A DNA stretch of 64,000 nucleotides from contig JBMNGH010000002.1 in the NCBI GenBank assembly GCA_050949725.1, positions 88,368 to 152,367 on the forward strand, read 5' to 3'. Source of the DNA: JBMNGH01 sp050949725 (lineage in GTDB: Bacteria > Bacillota > Thermosediminibacteria > Thermosediminibacterales > Tepidanaerobacteraceae). How positions within the stretch are numbered: the stretch's first letter is position 1; each line of letters opens with the position of its first letter. The notes beneath the pieces were generated by a model, which saw only the letters and a list, made by a program, of their open reading frames with translations, searched no databases and was not told where the DNA came from. Positions 9,511 through 18,109 of the stretch are shown here, piece after piece. The position numbers and the translations under genes are program-made.

Positions 9511-9909
9511 ATTATCACTAAAATTGATCACATAGGGATAGCGGTGAAGAGTATTGAACAAACACTGAGTGTGTACACAGATATTCTGGGTTTACAATTG
9601 ACAGGTCAAGAGGTAATCGATGATCAAAAAGTTAAAGTAGCATTTGTTCCTATAGGTGAAAGCGAGATAGAGCTACTTGAATCGACCGAACCTGACGGCC
9701 CAATTGCAAAGTTCATATCAAAGTACGGTGAAGGAATTCAACACATTGCACTTAGAGTCTCTGATATAGAAAAAACTTTGGTAGAACTGAAACAAAAAGG
9801 TGTAAGGCTTATAGATGAAAAGCCAAGGTATGGAGCAGGAGGAGCCAAAATTGCTTTTATACACCCTAAAGCCACTAAAGGGGTTTTGATCGAGATTTGT
9901 GAAAGATGA
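9511..9909 (+). CDS. mce: Methylmalonyl-CoA epimerase (probable ATT start)
   Basis: About 132 aa. Interconverts (R)- and (S)-methylmalonyl-CoA; vicinal-oxygen-chelate fold. The first ATG/GTG/TTG in frame is GTG at 9544, but starting there would remove the KIDHIGIAV strand whose His is a metal ligand in this family. An in-frame TAA at 9505-9507 blocks any upstream start, and AAGGGAGGG (9495-9503) lies 7 nt before ATT at 9511. From there the protein begins [12 protein letters not shown], as normal family members do. The later ligands GIQHIAL and the C-terminal LIEICE are present. A rare ATT start, or an ATG>ATT change or base error, is inferred. Confidence 0.85.
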   Translation: MITKIDHIGIAVKSIEQTLSVYTDILGLQLTGQEVIDDQKVKVAFVPIGESEIELLESTEPDGPIAKFISKYGEGIQHIALRVSDIEKTLVELKQKGVRLIDEKPRYGAGGAKIAFIHPKATKGVLIEICER

Positions 9910-9925
9910 TGAGGAGGATTAGGTT

Positions 9926-11479
9926 ATGGATATGGTCGAAAAAAAATTAAAAGAATTGGATGAAAAGTATTCTGCTATTCAACAGGGTGGAGGAGAGGAG
10001 CGAATAAAAAAGCAACACGACAGCGGAAAATACACCGCTAGGGAGCGAATACACAAGCTGCTGGACGAAGGGAGCTTTGTGGAGATCGACGCATTCGTAG
10101 AACACCGCTGCATAGAATTTGACATGGCCCAAACAAAAGCCCCTGGAGAAGGAGTAGTGACAGGCTATGGCACAATAAACGGCAGATTAGTATACATATT
10201 TGCCCAAGACTTTACCGTAATAGGCGGTTCATTAGGAGAAATGCACGCCCAAAAGATATGCAAAGTAATGGACATGGCACTGAAGATGGGAGCCCCCTTA
10301 ATAGGCCTAAACGACTCAGGAGGAGCCCGAATACAAGAAGGAGTAGATGCCCTAAAAGGTTATGGAGAGATCTTCTATCGCAACACAATATCATCAGGAG
10401 TAATACCCCAAATATCAGTAATCTTAGGTCCAAGTGCGGGAGGAGCAGTATACTCACCTGCAATAACAGACTTTGTATTCATGGTATCAGGTATAAGCAA
10501 AATGTTCATAACCGGCCCCCAAGTAATAAAAGCAGTAACAGGCGAAGAAGTCACCCCTGAAGAATTAGGCGGGGCGGCCACGCACAACACCAAAAGCGGA
10601 GTAGCACAATTCATGAGCCAAACAGAAGAAGAATGCTTTGATCAAATAAGGGCACTGCTATCATACATACCATCAAACAACCTGGAAGATGCGCCCTACC
10701 AAGAAACAAACGACGATCCGACGAGACTAATCCCCGAACTAAACACCATAGTGCCCGACGATCCTAACAAACCGTATGAAATGAAACAAGTAATCAAACA
10801 CCTTGTAGACCAAAACCAAATATTAGAAGTACATCCACTCTATGCGCAAAACATGATAACATGCTTTGCGCGTTTAAACGGCCATAGTGTAGGAATATTG
10901 GCAAACCAGCCCAGACACCTGGCCGGTTGCCTAGACATAAACGCATCAGACAAAGCAGCAAGATTCATAAGATTTTGCGATGCATTCAACATACCGCTCA
11001 TAACATTCTCAGACACCCCCGGCTACCTACCGGGAGTAGCACAAGAACACGGAGGAATAATCCGCCATGGAGCAAAACTACTCTACGCTTACTCCGAGGC
11101 CACCGTTCCCAAACTAACCGTAATAACCCGGAAGGCATACGGCGGAGCGTACATAGCCATGTGCTCGAGGCACCTGGGAGCAGACCAAGTCTTTGCATGG
11201 CCGACAGCCGAAATAGCCGTAATGGGTCCAGAGGGAGCAGCCAACATAATATTCAGGAAAGAAATCCAAACATCACAAAACCCTGTAGAGACCCGAAACG
11301 AAAAAATAACCGAATACAGACATAAATTTGCCAATCCCTATCAGGCAGCAAAAAGAGGCTATGTTGACGATGTAATCGAACCATCGACAACCAGAGTAAA
11401 ATTAATCTCAGCCCTAGAAATGCTCATGAGCAAGAGAGAGACCAGGCCAGCCAAAAAGCACGGCAACATTCCTGTATAG
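9926..11479 (+). CDS. mmdA: Methylmalonyl-CoA decarboxylase alpha / acyl-CoA carboxyltransferase subunit
   Basis: 517 aa. Biotin-dependent carboxyltransferase of the crotonase superfamily, transferring carboxyl between methylmalonyl-CoA/propionyl-CoA and carrier-bound biotin. It equals the 12S subunit of transcarboxylase and the PccB chain. [36 protein letters not shown] and the C-terminal SDTPGYLPG and [14 protein letters not shown] motifs outline the two halves of the active site. GAGGAGG precedes the ATG. From about 10,100 onward the coding strand is strikingly poor in T, with A- and C-ending codons, unlike neighbouring genes. Context with the beta, delta and biotin-carrier genes supports a Na+-pumping decarboxylase. 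Confidence 0.92.
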   Translation: MDMVEKKLKELDEKYSAIQQGGGEERIKKQHDSGKYTARERIHKLLDEGSFVEIDAFVEHRCIEFDMAQTKAPGEGVVTGYGTINGRLVYIFAQDFTVIGGSLGEMHAQKICKVMDMALKMGAPLIGLNDSGGARIQEGVDALKGYGEIFYRNTISSGVIPQISVILGPSAGGAVYSPAITDFVFMVSGISKMFITGPQVIKAVTGEEVTPEELGGAATHNTKSGVAQFMSQTEEECFDQIRALLSYIPSNNLEDAPYQETNDDPTRLIPELNTIVPDDPNKPYEMKQVIKHLVDQNQILEVHPLYAQNMITCFARLNGHSVGILANQPRHLAGCLDINASDKAARFIRFCDAFNIPLITFSDTPGYLPGVAQEHGGIIRHGAKLLYAYSEATVPKLTVITRKAYGGAYIAMCSRHLGADQVFAWPTAEIAVMGPEGAANIIFRKEIQTSQNPVETRNEKITEYRHKFANPYQAAKRGYVDDVIEPSTTRVKLISALEMLMSKRETRPAKKHGNIPV

Positions 11480-11496
11480 AAGGGGGAAAAAATACA

Positions 11497-11862
11497 ATGA
11501 ATGGTGTACTTTCTGAAGCACTAAGGACTACAGCACTTGGTATGGGGATTGTTCTCGTTACATTATACGTCTTATCACTTATTCTGGACATCATGAAACT
11601 AATTTTTAATCCTCAACAAAAAGCTAAAAAAAAACAAGAGCCCATACAACAAGCTGAAAAGGTTACCACAAAAGATACTATAACACAAAAGGCTGTTCAA
11701 GCCGATGATATAGAACTTGTAGCTGTGATTACCGCAGCGTTGAGCCAATATCTTGACAAACCAAATTCCGAAGTAAAGATAGGAGCAATCCGACAACTGC
11801 ACAAAAAGACCCCAGCTTGGGGTATGGCAGCCCGTCTTGAAAAGACAAGATTGAGCTCATAA
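11497..11862 (+). CDS. mmdD: Na+-translocating decarboxylase, delta/gamma (OadG-like) subunit
   Basis: 121 aa. Small single-pass subunit that holds the decarboxylase complex together at the membrane. One N-terminal helix (residues about 9-34, GMGIVLVTLYVLSLIL) is followed by a charged Lys/Gln linker. The C-terminus has ELVAVITAALSQYL and ends near AWGMAARLE, both common in OadG-family proteins. It starts 17 bp after mmdA with a GGGGG ribosome-binding site. Its base composition is ordinary for the window, unlike the flanking mmdA and mmdC. Confidence 0.85.
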   Translation: MNGVLSEALRTTALGMGIVLVTLYVLSLILDIMKLIFNPQQKAKKKQEPIQQAEKVTTKDTITQKAVQADDIELVAVITAALSQYLDKPNSEVKIGAIRQLHKKTPAWGMAARLEKTRLSS

Positions 11863-11914
11863 GATATTTGGCTGATGAAAAAATAATCGATAAACCATGA
11901 AAGGAGAATAAACC

Positions 11915-12328
11915 ATGAAAAAATATAAAATCACCGTAAACGGTCAAAGTTATGAAGTAGAAGTAGAAGAAATCGGAGGAGAAAAACAGCCCGCCGCCCC
12001 CATACAACAAAAATCAGCAGTAGAAGCAAAACCAGAAGAAAAACAACAGCCGGCATCAGCAGCCCCGGCGCCCAAACCAGCCGCAGCATCTCCAAAACCA
12101 GCAACAGACACTGTCGGCAAGACCACCATAGAAGCCCCCATGCCAGGGACCATACTGTCAATAAAAGCAAAGTCCGGTGCCCAAGTATCAAAAGGAGATG
12201 TAATCATGATACTTGAAGCCATGAAAATGGAAAACGAAATATTTGCACCAGAAAGTGGAACAGTTACCATAGAAGTAACAGAAGGTACATCCGTAAACAC
12301 CGGGGATTTATTAGCAGTTATAGAATAA
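11915..12328 (+). CDS. mmdC: Biotin carboxyl carrier subunit of methylmalonyl-CoA decarboxylase
   Basis: 137 aa. The C-terminal domain (about 66-137) is a biotinyl domain with EAMKMENE, whose Lys carries biotin about 35 residues from the end. An N-terminal KYKITVNGQSYEVEVEE strand pair and a 40-residue Ala/Pro/Gln/Lys hinge precede it, typical of gamma subunits (1.3S of transcarboxylase). It shuttles carboxyl groups from the carboxyltransferase(s) to the beta subunit. It is encoded in T-poor DNA like mmdA. As the only biotin carrier in the window it could serve both mmdA and the 5S-type enzyme. Confidence 0.93.
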   Translation: MKKYKITVNGQSYEVEVEEIGGEKQPAAPIQQKSAVEAKPEEKQQPASAAPAPKPAAASPKPATDTVGKTTIEAPMPGTILSIKAKSGAQVSKGDVIMILEAMKMENEIFAPESGTVTIEVTEGTSVNTGDLLAVIE

Positions 12329-12349
12329 AATAAACGGGAGTGGAAGACC

Positions 12350-13465
12350 GTGCTTGAACAAATCGTCAATTTCATAAAAAGTACTGGATACTTAAACATA
12401 ACAATAGGCCAGGCATTAATGATATTGGTAGCTTTTGTCCTGCTTTACCTAGCAATAAAAAAGGAATATGAGCCGCTGCTACTTGTTCCAATAAGCTTTG
12501 GCATACTCCTTGCCAACATACCACTTGCAGATCTAATGGAAGAAGGTGGCTTTTTATACTGGATATACCAGGGCGTAAAACTTGACATATACCCACCTTT
12601 AATCTTCTTAGGCGTAGGAGTCATGACAGATTTCGGCCCGCTTATTGCAAACCCAAAAAGCTTGCTCTTAGGAGCCGCTGCACAATTTGGAATATTTACG
12701 TCATTTTTAGGTGCTTCCCTATTAGGATTTAACTTCAAAGAAGCTGCGTCAATAGGGATAATAGGTGGAGCAGACGGCCCGACAGCCATATTTCTCACGA
12801 GTAAACTAGCACCACACCTTTTGGGAGCAATAGCAATATCAGCATATTCATACATGGCGCTTGTGCCGATAATCCAGCCGCCTATAATGCGTCTGTTTAC
12901 AACGAAAAAAGAACGCCAGGTTACAATGGAACAGCTCCGGCCCGTCTCAAAGACAGAAAAGATAATATTCCCGATAATAGTGACAGTCCTTGCAAGTTTC
13001 TTAGTACCAGATGCAACTGCATTAATCGGATGTCTCATGCTCGGTAACTTGTTTAGAGAATGCGGGGTAACAGAAAGACTGTCAAAAACCGCTCAAAACG
13101 AACTTATAAACATAATCACAATATTTTTAGGTGTAACAGTGGGAGCGACAGCAAATGCAGAAAACTTTCTAAGGTTTGAAACCATAAAAATAATAATACT
13201 AGGTCTTGCAGCATTTGCGGTAGGCACAGCAGCCGGTGTATTGTTGGGAAAACTGATGTATTACCTCTCCGGAGGCAAAGTAAATCCACTAGTGGGCTCA
13301 GCGGGTGTATCTGCAGTTCCCATGGCTGCAAGAGTATCACAGGTAGTTGCACAAAAAGAAAAGCCTGGAAACTTTATACTGATGCATGCAATGGGTCCAA
13401 ACGTCGCCGGCGTTATTGGATCAGCTATCGTTGCTGGGGTACTGCTCTCGCTTTACGGCGGATAA
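12350..13465 (+). CDS. mmdB: Na+-translocating decarboxylase, beta subunit
   Basis: 371 aa. Integral membrane subunit that decarboxylates carboxybiotin and exports Na+. It has about nine hydrophobic segments. The key [10 protein letters not shown] motif holds the Asp needed for Na+ binding in oxaloacetate decarboxylases, and [15 protein letters not shown] and [10 protein letters not shown] are family signatures. The GTG start at 12350 follows GGGAGTGG. It sits 21 bp after mmdC. T-poor codon use continues through most of this gene. Confidence 0.93.
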   Translation: MLEQIVNFIKSTGYLNITIGQALMILVAFVLLYLAIKKEYEPLLLVPISFGILLANIPLADLMEEGGFLYWIYQGVKLDIYPPLIFLGVGVMTDFGPLIANPKSLLLGAAAQFGIFTSFLGASLLGFNFKEAASIGIIGGADGPTAIFLTSKLAPHLLGAIAISAYSYMALVPIIQPPIMRLFTTKKERQVTMEQLRPVSKTEKIIFPIIVTVLASFLVPDATALIGCLMLGNLFRECGVTERLSKTAQNELINIITIFLGVTVGATANAENFLRFETIKIIILGLAAFAVGTAAGVLLGKLMYYLSGGKVNPLVGSAGVSAVPMAARVSQVVAQKEKPGNFILMHAMGPNVAGVIGSAIVAGVLLSLYGG

Positions 13466-13492
13466 ATATAAAAGAAATGGAAGGAGACTCAT

Positions 13493-14887
13493 ATGACGCT
13501 AAGACAGGTAAAAGTAACAGATACAATATTGAGGGATGCCCATCAATCACTTATAGCAACACGGATGAAAATAGAAGAAATGCTGCCTGCTGCAGAAAAG
13601 TTGGATGAAGTCGGCTACTATTCTCTTGAAATGTGGGGTGGAGCTACTTTTGACAGTTGCCTCCGTTTCTTGAACGAGGATCCCTGGATAAGACTCAGGA
13701 AGATAAAGGAAAAGATCAAAAAAACCCCGCTCCAAATGTTGTTAAGGGGTCAAAATCTTCTCGGATACCACCATTATCCGGATGATGTTGTTGAAATGTT
13801 TGTAAAAAAATCCGTAGAAAACGGAATAGACATTATTAGGGTATTTGATGCCGTAAACGATGTGCGAAACATGGAAAAGGCAATTCAGGTTACAAAACAA
13901 GCTGGAGCACATGCGCAAGGTACTGTTGTTTATACGATAAGCCCTGTCCATAACAATGAGTATTATGTCTCAGTAGCGAAACAACTTGTACAATTCGGCA
14001 TAGATTCGCTGTGTATCAAAGATATGGCCGGTCTGCTTTCACCATTTGATGCATACGATCTCGTATCAATGTTAAAGCAGGAGATAAACGTGCCAATACA
14101 GCTTCACTGTCACTATACGAGTGGTATGGCTTCAATGGCTTATTTAAAGGCTATCGAAGCCGGAGTAGATATTATAGATACGGCATTATCTCCATTTGCT
14201 CTGGGTACTTCGCAGCCATCTACAGAAACCATGGTGGCTGTGTTGAGAAATACACCATATGATACAGGTATCAATTTAAAGCTCTTAACCAGTTTATCAG
14301 ACCACTTTAAAACAGTGAGGAAGAATTATAAAATTGACAGTGTTATCACTATGGTCGATGCTATGGTGTTAAATTATCAGATCCCTGGCGGAATGTTATC
14401 AAACCTAACTACCCAGTTAAAGCAGCAAAATGCGCTGGACAAATTACCTCAAGTTCTGCAAGAAGTTCCAAGGGTTAGAGAGGATCTTGGGTACCCACCC
14501 CTTGTAACACCTACCAGTCAAATTGTAGGCACTCAAGCAGTTGTCAACGTTTTGACAGGTGAAAGGTATAAGATGACTATTAATGAAGTAAAAAACTATG
14601 TCAGAGGTCTATACGGAAAACCACCGGCGGAAGTTAATCCCGAAATCAAGAAAAAGGTCATTGGAGATGAGGAACCGATTACGTGTAGACCGGCGGATTT
14701 ATTGGAGCCTGAATTGGAAAAACACTTTAAAGATGTTTCCTACTATCTTGAAAAGGATGAAGATGTTTTAACTTATGCTCTTTTTCCGAAAATAGCCATA
14801 AAGTTTTTTGAGGAAAGGCAGGCCCAAAAATACAAAACAGATACAGCGCTGGTTCAAAGAGACGATTTTGATGTGTATCCGATATAG
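13493..14887 (+). CDS. oadA: Pyruvate/oxaloacetate carboxyltransferase (5S-type, OadA N-terminal domain)
   Basis: 464 aa. DRE-TIM-barrel carboxyltransferase, acting on oxaloacetate/pyruvate with carboxybiotin. DTILRDAHQSL (N-terminal metal/substrate motif), CIKDMAGLL (the carboxylated Lys) and the metal ligands HCH are present, with the PYC_OADA helical domain at about 300-460. It lacks the C-terminal biotinyl domain of full-length OadA, so it must use the separate carrier (mmdC). It could form a transcarboxylase with mmdA or an oxaloacetate decarboxylase with mmdB. It is the last gene of the operon, before a long terminator. Confidence 0.9.
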   Translation: MTLRQVKVTDTILRDAHQSLIATRMKIEEMLPAAEKLDEVGYYSLEMWGGATFDSCLRFLNEDPWIRLRKIKEKIKKTPLQMLLRGQNLLGYHHYPDDVVEMFVKKSVENGIDIIRVFDAVNDVRNMEKAIQVTKQAGAHAQGTVVYTISPVHNNEYYVSVAKQLVQFGIDSLCIKDMAGLLSPFDAYDLVSMLKQEINVPIQLHCHYTSGMASMAYLKAIEAGVDIIDTALSPFALGTSQPSTETMVAVLRNTPYDTGINLKLLTSLSDHFKTVRKNYKIDSVITMVDAMVLNYQIPGGMLSNLTTQLKQQNALDKLPQVLQEVPRVREDLGYPPLVTPTSQIVGTQAVVNVLTGERYKMTINEVKNYVRGLYGKPPAEVNPEIKKKVIGDEEPITCRPADLLEPELEKHFKDVSYYLEKDEDVLTYALFPKIAIKFFEERQAQKYKTDTALVQRDDFDVYPI

Positions 14888-14970
14888 TTAATTCAATTAC
14901 CCACTACATTATATTGTGGGTTACAATGGGAAGGACTTTTTTATATTAAGAAAAATCTTATTTAACTTGA

Positions 14971-15040
14971 GCAAAATCTTCATGTCGTTTTACCTCGATT
15001 GTAAATACGGTATTACGATTATAAAGATTTTGCTTTTTTT
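14971..15040 (+). terminator. Intrinsic terminator of the methylmalonyl-CoA operon
   Basis: GCAAAATCTT (14971-14980) pairs perfectly with AAGATTTTGC (15024-15033). An imperfect inner stem (CGTTTTAC/GTAAATACG) fills the long loop, and seven T follow immediately. Confidence 0.75.
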
Positions 15041-15140
15041 ATCCCATATACAGTAAATTAAGGATTACTTTACATAGAGGAGTTATTCAATTTGAGTTGA
15101 AATAAAAGTTATAAAGGATTTAGGTTTGTTGGAGGTCAAA

Positions 15141-15653
15141 ATGAATATTAGAGGAGAAAAGGTTGTTTTGCGAAGAGTAAAGGAATCCGATTTTAGTAAC
15201 ATAATCAAATGGCATCAGAATGATGAACTTACATATTTAGTCGGGGAAAGAATACCAAAGAGTGTTGACGAATGCAGAGCAAGATATTTAAATTCAAAGG
15301 GAATAGTCGAAAGAGTCTTAGCCATAGAAGACATAAAAGGGAGGCTCATAGGTCAGATTGAGATTGATAATATTAATTGGATTCAAAAAGAAGCAGAACT
15401 TTTTATTTATATAGGTGATAGGAGACTTTGGGGTGGAGGATACGGTTCGGATGCCCTTACCGCGTTTATAAAATATTTTTTTGACCATAAAGGATTCCAA
15501 AATGTTTATCTCAGGGTGTACGAAAAAAATAAACGTGCCATACGATGCTATGAAAAATGTGGATTTAAAAAAATGGGTATTTTAAAAATTAAAGACCGAG
15601 AGCAATACGGCGATAATTTGATACTGATGACAAAAACTAACGTCCAAAAGTAA
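15141..15653 (+). CDS. GNAT-family N-acetyltransferase (RimJ/RimL-like)
   Basis: 170 aa. Single GNAT domain: an N-terminal LRRVKESDFSNIIKWH as in RimL/SpeG-type enzymes, a long beta4 strand (IYIGDRRLWGGGYGSDAL) giving the pyrophosphate-binding Gly-rich loop, and a YEKCGF motif near the C-terminus. It acetylates an amino group of an unidentified protein or small molecule using acetyl-CoA. ATG at 15141 is chosen over TTG at 15126 because GGAGG lies 5 nt before it. It stands alone between terminators. Confidence 0.8.
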   Translation: MNIRGEKVVLRRVKESDFSNIIKWHQNDELTYLVGERIPKSVDECRARYLNSKGIVERVLAIEDIKGRLIGQIEIDNINWIQKEAELFIYIGDRRLWGGGYGSDALTAFIKYFFDHKGFQNVYLRVYEKNKRAIRCYEKCGFKKMGILKIKDREQYGDNLILMTKTNVQK

Positions 15654-15761
15654 TATATCCTCTGTTCGAATTTAAGCCTGCCTTAATAGTTTTAGTGGCA
15701 TCTTTTTTTATGCTGGCGCTTATATATAGGTAAGGACCAATTCATAGAGGAATGATTACCT

Positions 15762-17156
15762 ATGTATAGACGCTTACTTTTTGTGATTTTGTGCTTATTT
15801 GTATGTATAAGCTTAATTTTGTCATTTTTGTATTTAGATAATAAGAAGTATGAAAATAAAATATACCCCGGAATTTATGTTGATAAATTGTACATAGGGG
15901 GTCTCGAGAGACGAGATGCTGGAGATTGTGTTAAAAACCATTTTTATCCTATGCTTGAACAAGAGATAACCCTTGTATTTGAGGATATCAAACTCTTGTT
16001 GAGGCCATCACAGGTCATTAAAATAAATGTTCAAGAAACAGTATTAAAGGCTTTTAATCACTTAAGGTCTGAATCACTTATTGAAGGTTTCGTTGCGCGG
16101 CGCAAGTTAAGACAATCGCCGGATAAGTTAAAAGTTATATTTGAATTTAAAGATGACGAAGAATTATTAGCTGAGTTGAGACAAACCATTTATAAAGAAC
16201 CTAAAAATGCATTTTTTAAAGTGGAAAGAAATTCTATTAAAATAATTGAAGATGTACAAGGCCGAATTCTCGACGAAATCAGTCTGAAAGAGCAAATTAT
16301 TAATGCAGTGTTAAGTAATCAGAGTGTTATTACAGTTCCGGTAAAGCAAATAAATGCAGAAAAAACCGCGAGCGATCTCGAAAGGCTTGAAATCAAGGTA
16401 AAGTGTGCAGAGTTTTCAACTAAATTCAACGTTAACTTAAAAGAAAGGACTGAGAACATTAAACTGGCTGCCGAGAAATTAGATGGTTATATTATAGTGC
16501 CAGGTGAAGTTTTTTCTTTTAATGGTGTTATTGGAGAACGTTCAAAACAAAAGGGATACAAAGAAGCTCCGATTTTCGTAAATAATCGGACTGTTTTAGG
16601 TGTGGGAGGTGGTGTGTGTCAACTTTCAAGTACCATTTATAATCTTGTCTTGCTTACTGATCTTGAGGTAGTTGAAAGAAGCAACCATTCTCTTCCAGTC
16701 AGTTATGTTCCATTAGGAAGGGATGCAACCGTAAATTACGACACTATAGACTTTAAATTCCGGAACAATACCGACATGCATTTGCTAATTCATGCAAATG
16801 TCGAAGATGACACTTTGAGTGTAGCCTTTTTTGGCAGGGAAACAATACAAAAAAACATAAACTTGTATTCTGATACGATAAAAACTATACCACCTCCCGT
16901 TAAGACGAAAAAAATATCTACTCTGGAAAAAGGCACATCAATTACTCAGCCTGGTTCTGAAGGGTACCAGGTTAAGTTATGGAAGATATTTGAGGTCGAT
17001 GGAAAAAAAACAAGGGAGGTTGTTTCAATAGACACATATAATCCTGTTCCAACTATTGTATATGTAGGAGATAAAGAGCCAGCCGGAGAACAAACCGTCT
17101 TAGATGAACCAAGCAACTTCATGGATTTTCATATAAACCAGAATGACTTAGACTGA
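15762..17156 (+). CDS. VanW-family cell-wall protein
   Basis: 464 aa. A cytoplasmic stub and one transmembrane or signal-anchor helix (residues 4-25) are followed by an extracytoplasmic peptidoglycan-binding-4-type region (about 35-190) and a VanW domain (about 225-370). The VanW domain has the FNVNLKERTENI entry, PGEVFSFN, GGGVCQLSSTIYN with a conserved Cys, and RSNHS. A short tail may hold a G5-like strand region. The family is linked to cell-wall metabolism; its enzymatic role is unknown. It is a monocistronic gene ending in the terminator at 17231. Confidence 0.85.
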   Translation: MYRRLLFVILCLFVCISLILSFLYLDNKKYENKIYPGIYVDKLYIGGLERRDAGDCVKNHFYPMLEQEITLVFEDIKLLLRPSQVIKINVQETVLKAFNHLRSESLIEGFVARRKLRQSPDKLKVIFEFKDDEELLAELRQTIYKEPKNAFFKVERNSIKIIEDVQGRILDEISLKEQIINAVLSNQSVITVPVKQINAEKTASDLERLEIKVKCAEFSTKFNVNLKERTENIKLAAEKLDGYIIVPGEVFSFNGVIGERSKQKGYKEAPIFVNNRTVLGVGGGVCQLSSTIYNLVLLTDLEVVERSNHSLPVSYVPLGRDATVNYDTIDFKFRNNTDMHLLIHANVEDDTLSVAFFGRETIQKNINLYSDTIKTIPPPVKTKKISTLEKGTSITQPGSEGYQVKLWKIFEVDGKKTREVVSIDTYNPVPTIVYVGDKEPAGEQTVLDEPSNFMDFHINQNDLD

Positions 17157-17230
17157 ATTAAGAACTGAAAATGATGACTGGACTTTTCTAATAATGTCTA
17201 AAAACCGTCATGATATTTACTTATGTTAGG

Positions 17231-17253
17231 AACCCATTTTTATGGGTTTTTTT
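17231..17253 (+). terminator. Intrinsic terminator after the VanW gene
   Basis: AACCCAT-TTTT-ATGGGTT stem-loop followed by five T. It lies between the VanW gene and the promoter of the uracil-DNA glycosylase gene. Confidence 0.8.
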
Positions 17254-17265
17254 GTATTGTGATAT

Positions 17266-17292
17266 TTGCATAAGGTCTCTTTATGTTATAAT
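17266..17292 (+). promoter_or_regulatory. Putative promoter for udg-miaB-mutS-mutL
   Basis: TTGCAT (17266-17271) and a perfect TATAAT (17287-17292). The spacing of 15 bp is short, so the -35 assignment is less certain than the -10. Confidence 0.5.
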
Positions 17293-17317
17293 ATACAGGA
17301 GACGAGGGGGAAACGTC

Positions 17318-18082
17318 ATGGGTCTTGATGATGAGATTAAAAGTATTTTCAACTCAAGAGAAACTGATATACCATTTGGGGCAAAGTTGTATTTTAAACT
17401 GGCTCAAAAGTTTGATATTCAACAGGTCCGAGCAAAAGAATTCATAAAATCCCTTCATTGTTCCAAATCCGAAGATGCTGGTAGCGTATTTGAATACATA
17501 AAAGAGGAATTAAAAGAACGATTAATAACTTGTTCTGAGTGTTCCTTATGTAAAGCAGAGCACCACACTCAAAAGGTCCCCGGTGAGGGAGAATTAAAAT
17601 CACCGCTTATGATAATAGGGGAGGGCCCGGGTTTTGATGAAGATAGAATCGGCCGCCCGTTCGTGGGTCGTGCAGGCCAGTTGCTTACAACAATATTAAG
17701 TAAGCTCGGAATTAAGCGTGAAAAAATATATACTACGAATGTAATAAAGTGTAGACCGCCTATGAATAGAAAACCTCTTGCTGAAGAGATAAAAGCCTGC
17801 TCAGATATTCTCGAAACAGAGTTAACGTATTTATCCCCAAGTGTAATTATCACACTCGGTTCTGTACCGCTCAACTATTTCCGTCATGGGATAAGTATTA
17901 CAAAGTGCAGAGGGCAATGGATTTATACAAGAGGATTTTGGGTAATGCCCACCTTCCATCCAGCGTATATTCTAAGGCAGTCGGGAAAAGCTTTATATAA
18001 GACAAAATGGGATGTATGGCTAGATTTTAATGAAGCGATACGAAAAGTAAATGAAATGAGGCCTGAATATAATTTTAGTTGA
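17318..18082 (+). CDS. Type-4 uracil-DNA glycosylase (4Fe-4S)
   Basis: 254 aa. Excises uracil from deaminated DNA. GEGPGFDED replaces the usual GEAPG water-activating motif, followed by GRPFVGRAG. HPAYILR is the C-terminal catalytic loop. Cysteines in CSECSLC, in VIKCRPP and further on fit the 4Fe-4S cluster of family-4 enzymes. About 65 residues precede the core domain, an extension seen in some Clostridia. ATG at 17318 is preferred to the long ATG at 17210 because GAGGGGG lies 8 nt upstream and the promoter lies between the two. Confidence 0.88.
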   Translation: MGLDDEIKSIFNSRETDIPFGAKLYFKLAQKFDIQQVRAKEFIKSLHCSKSEDAGSVFEYIKEELKERLITCSECSLCKAEHHTQKVPGEGELKSPLMIIGEGPGFDEDRIGRPFVGRAGQLLTTILSKLGIKREKIYTTNVIKCRPPMNRKPLAEEIKACSDILETELTYLSPSVIITLGSVPLNYFRHGISITKCRGQWIYTRGFWVMPTFHPAYILRQSGKALYKTKWDVWLDFNEAIRKVNEMRPEYNFS

Positions 18083-18109
18083 ACTTATAGCAGATCGGAA
18101 GTGAGCAGA

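Noticed and set aside
9544..9909. Epimerase starting at GTG 9544
   Set aside because: This start has no ribosome-binding site and removes the conserved metal-ligand His; ATT 9511 fits better.
10212..11334. Several overlapping long readings inside mmdA on both strands
   Set aside because: They arise from the T-poor composition of mmdA, lack ribosome-binding sites, and overlap a gene with complete conserved motifs.
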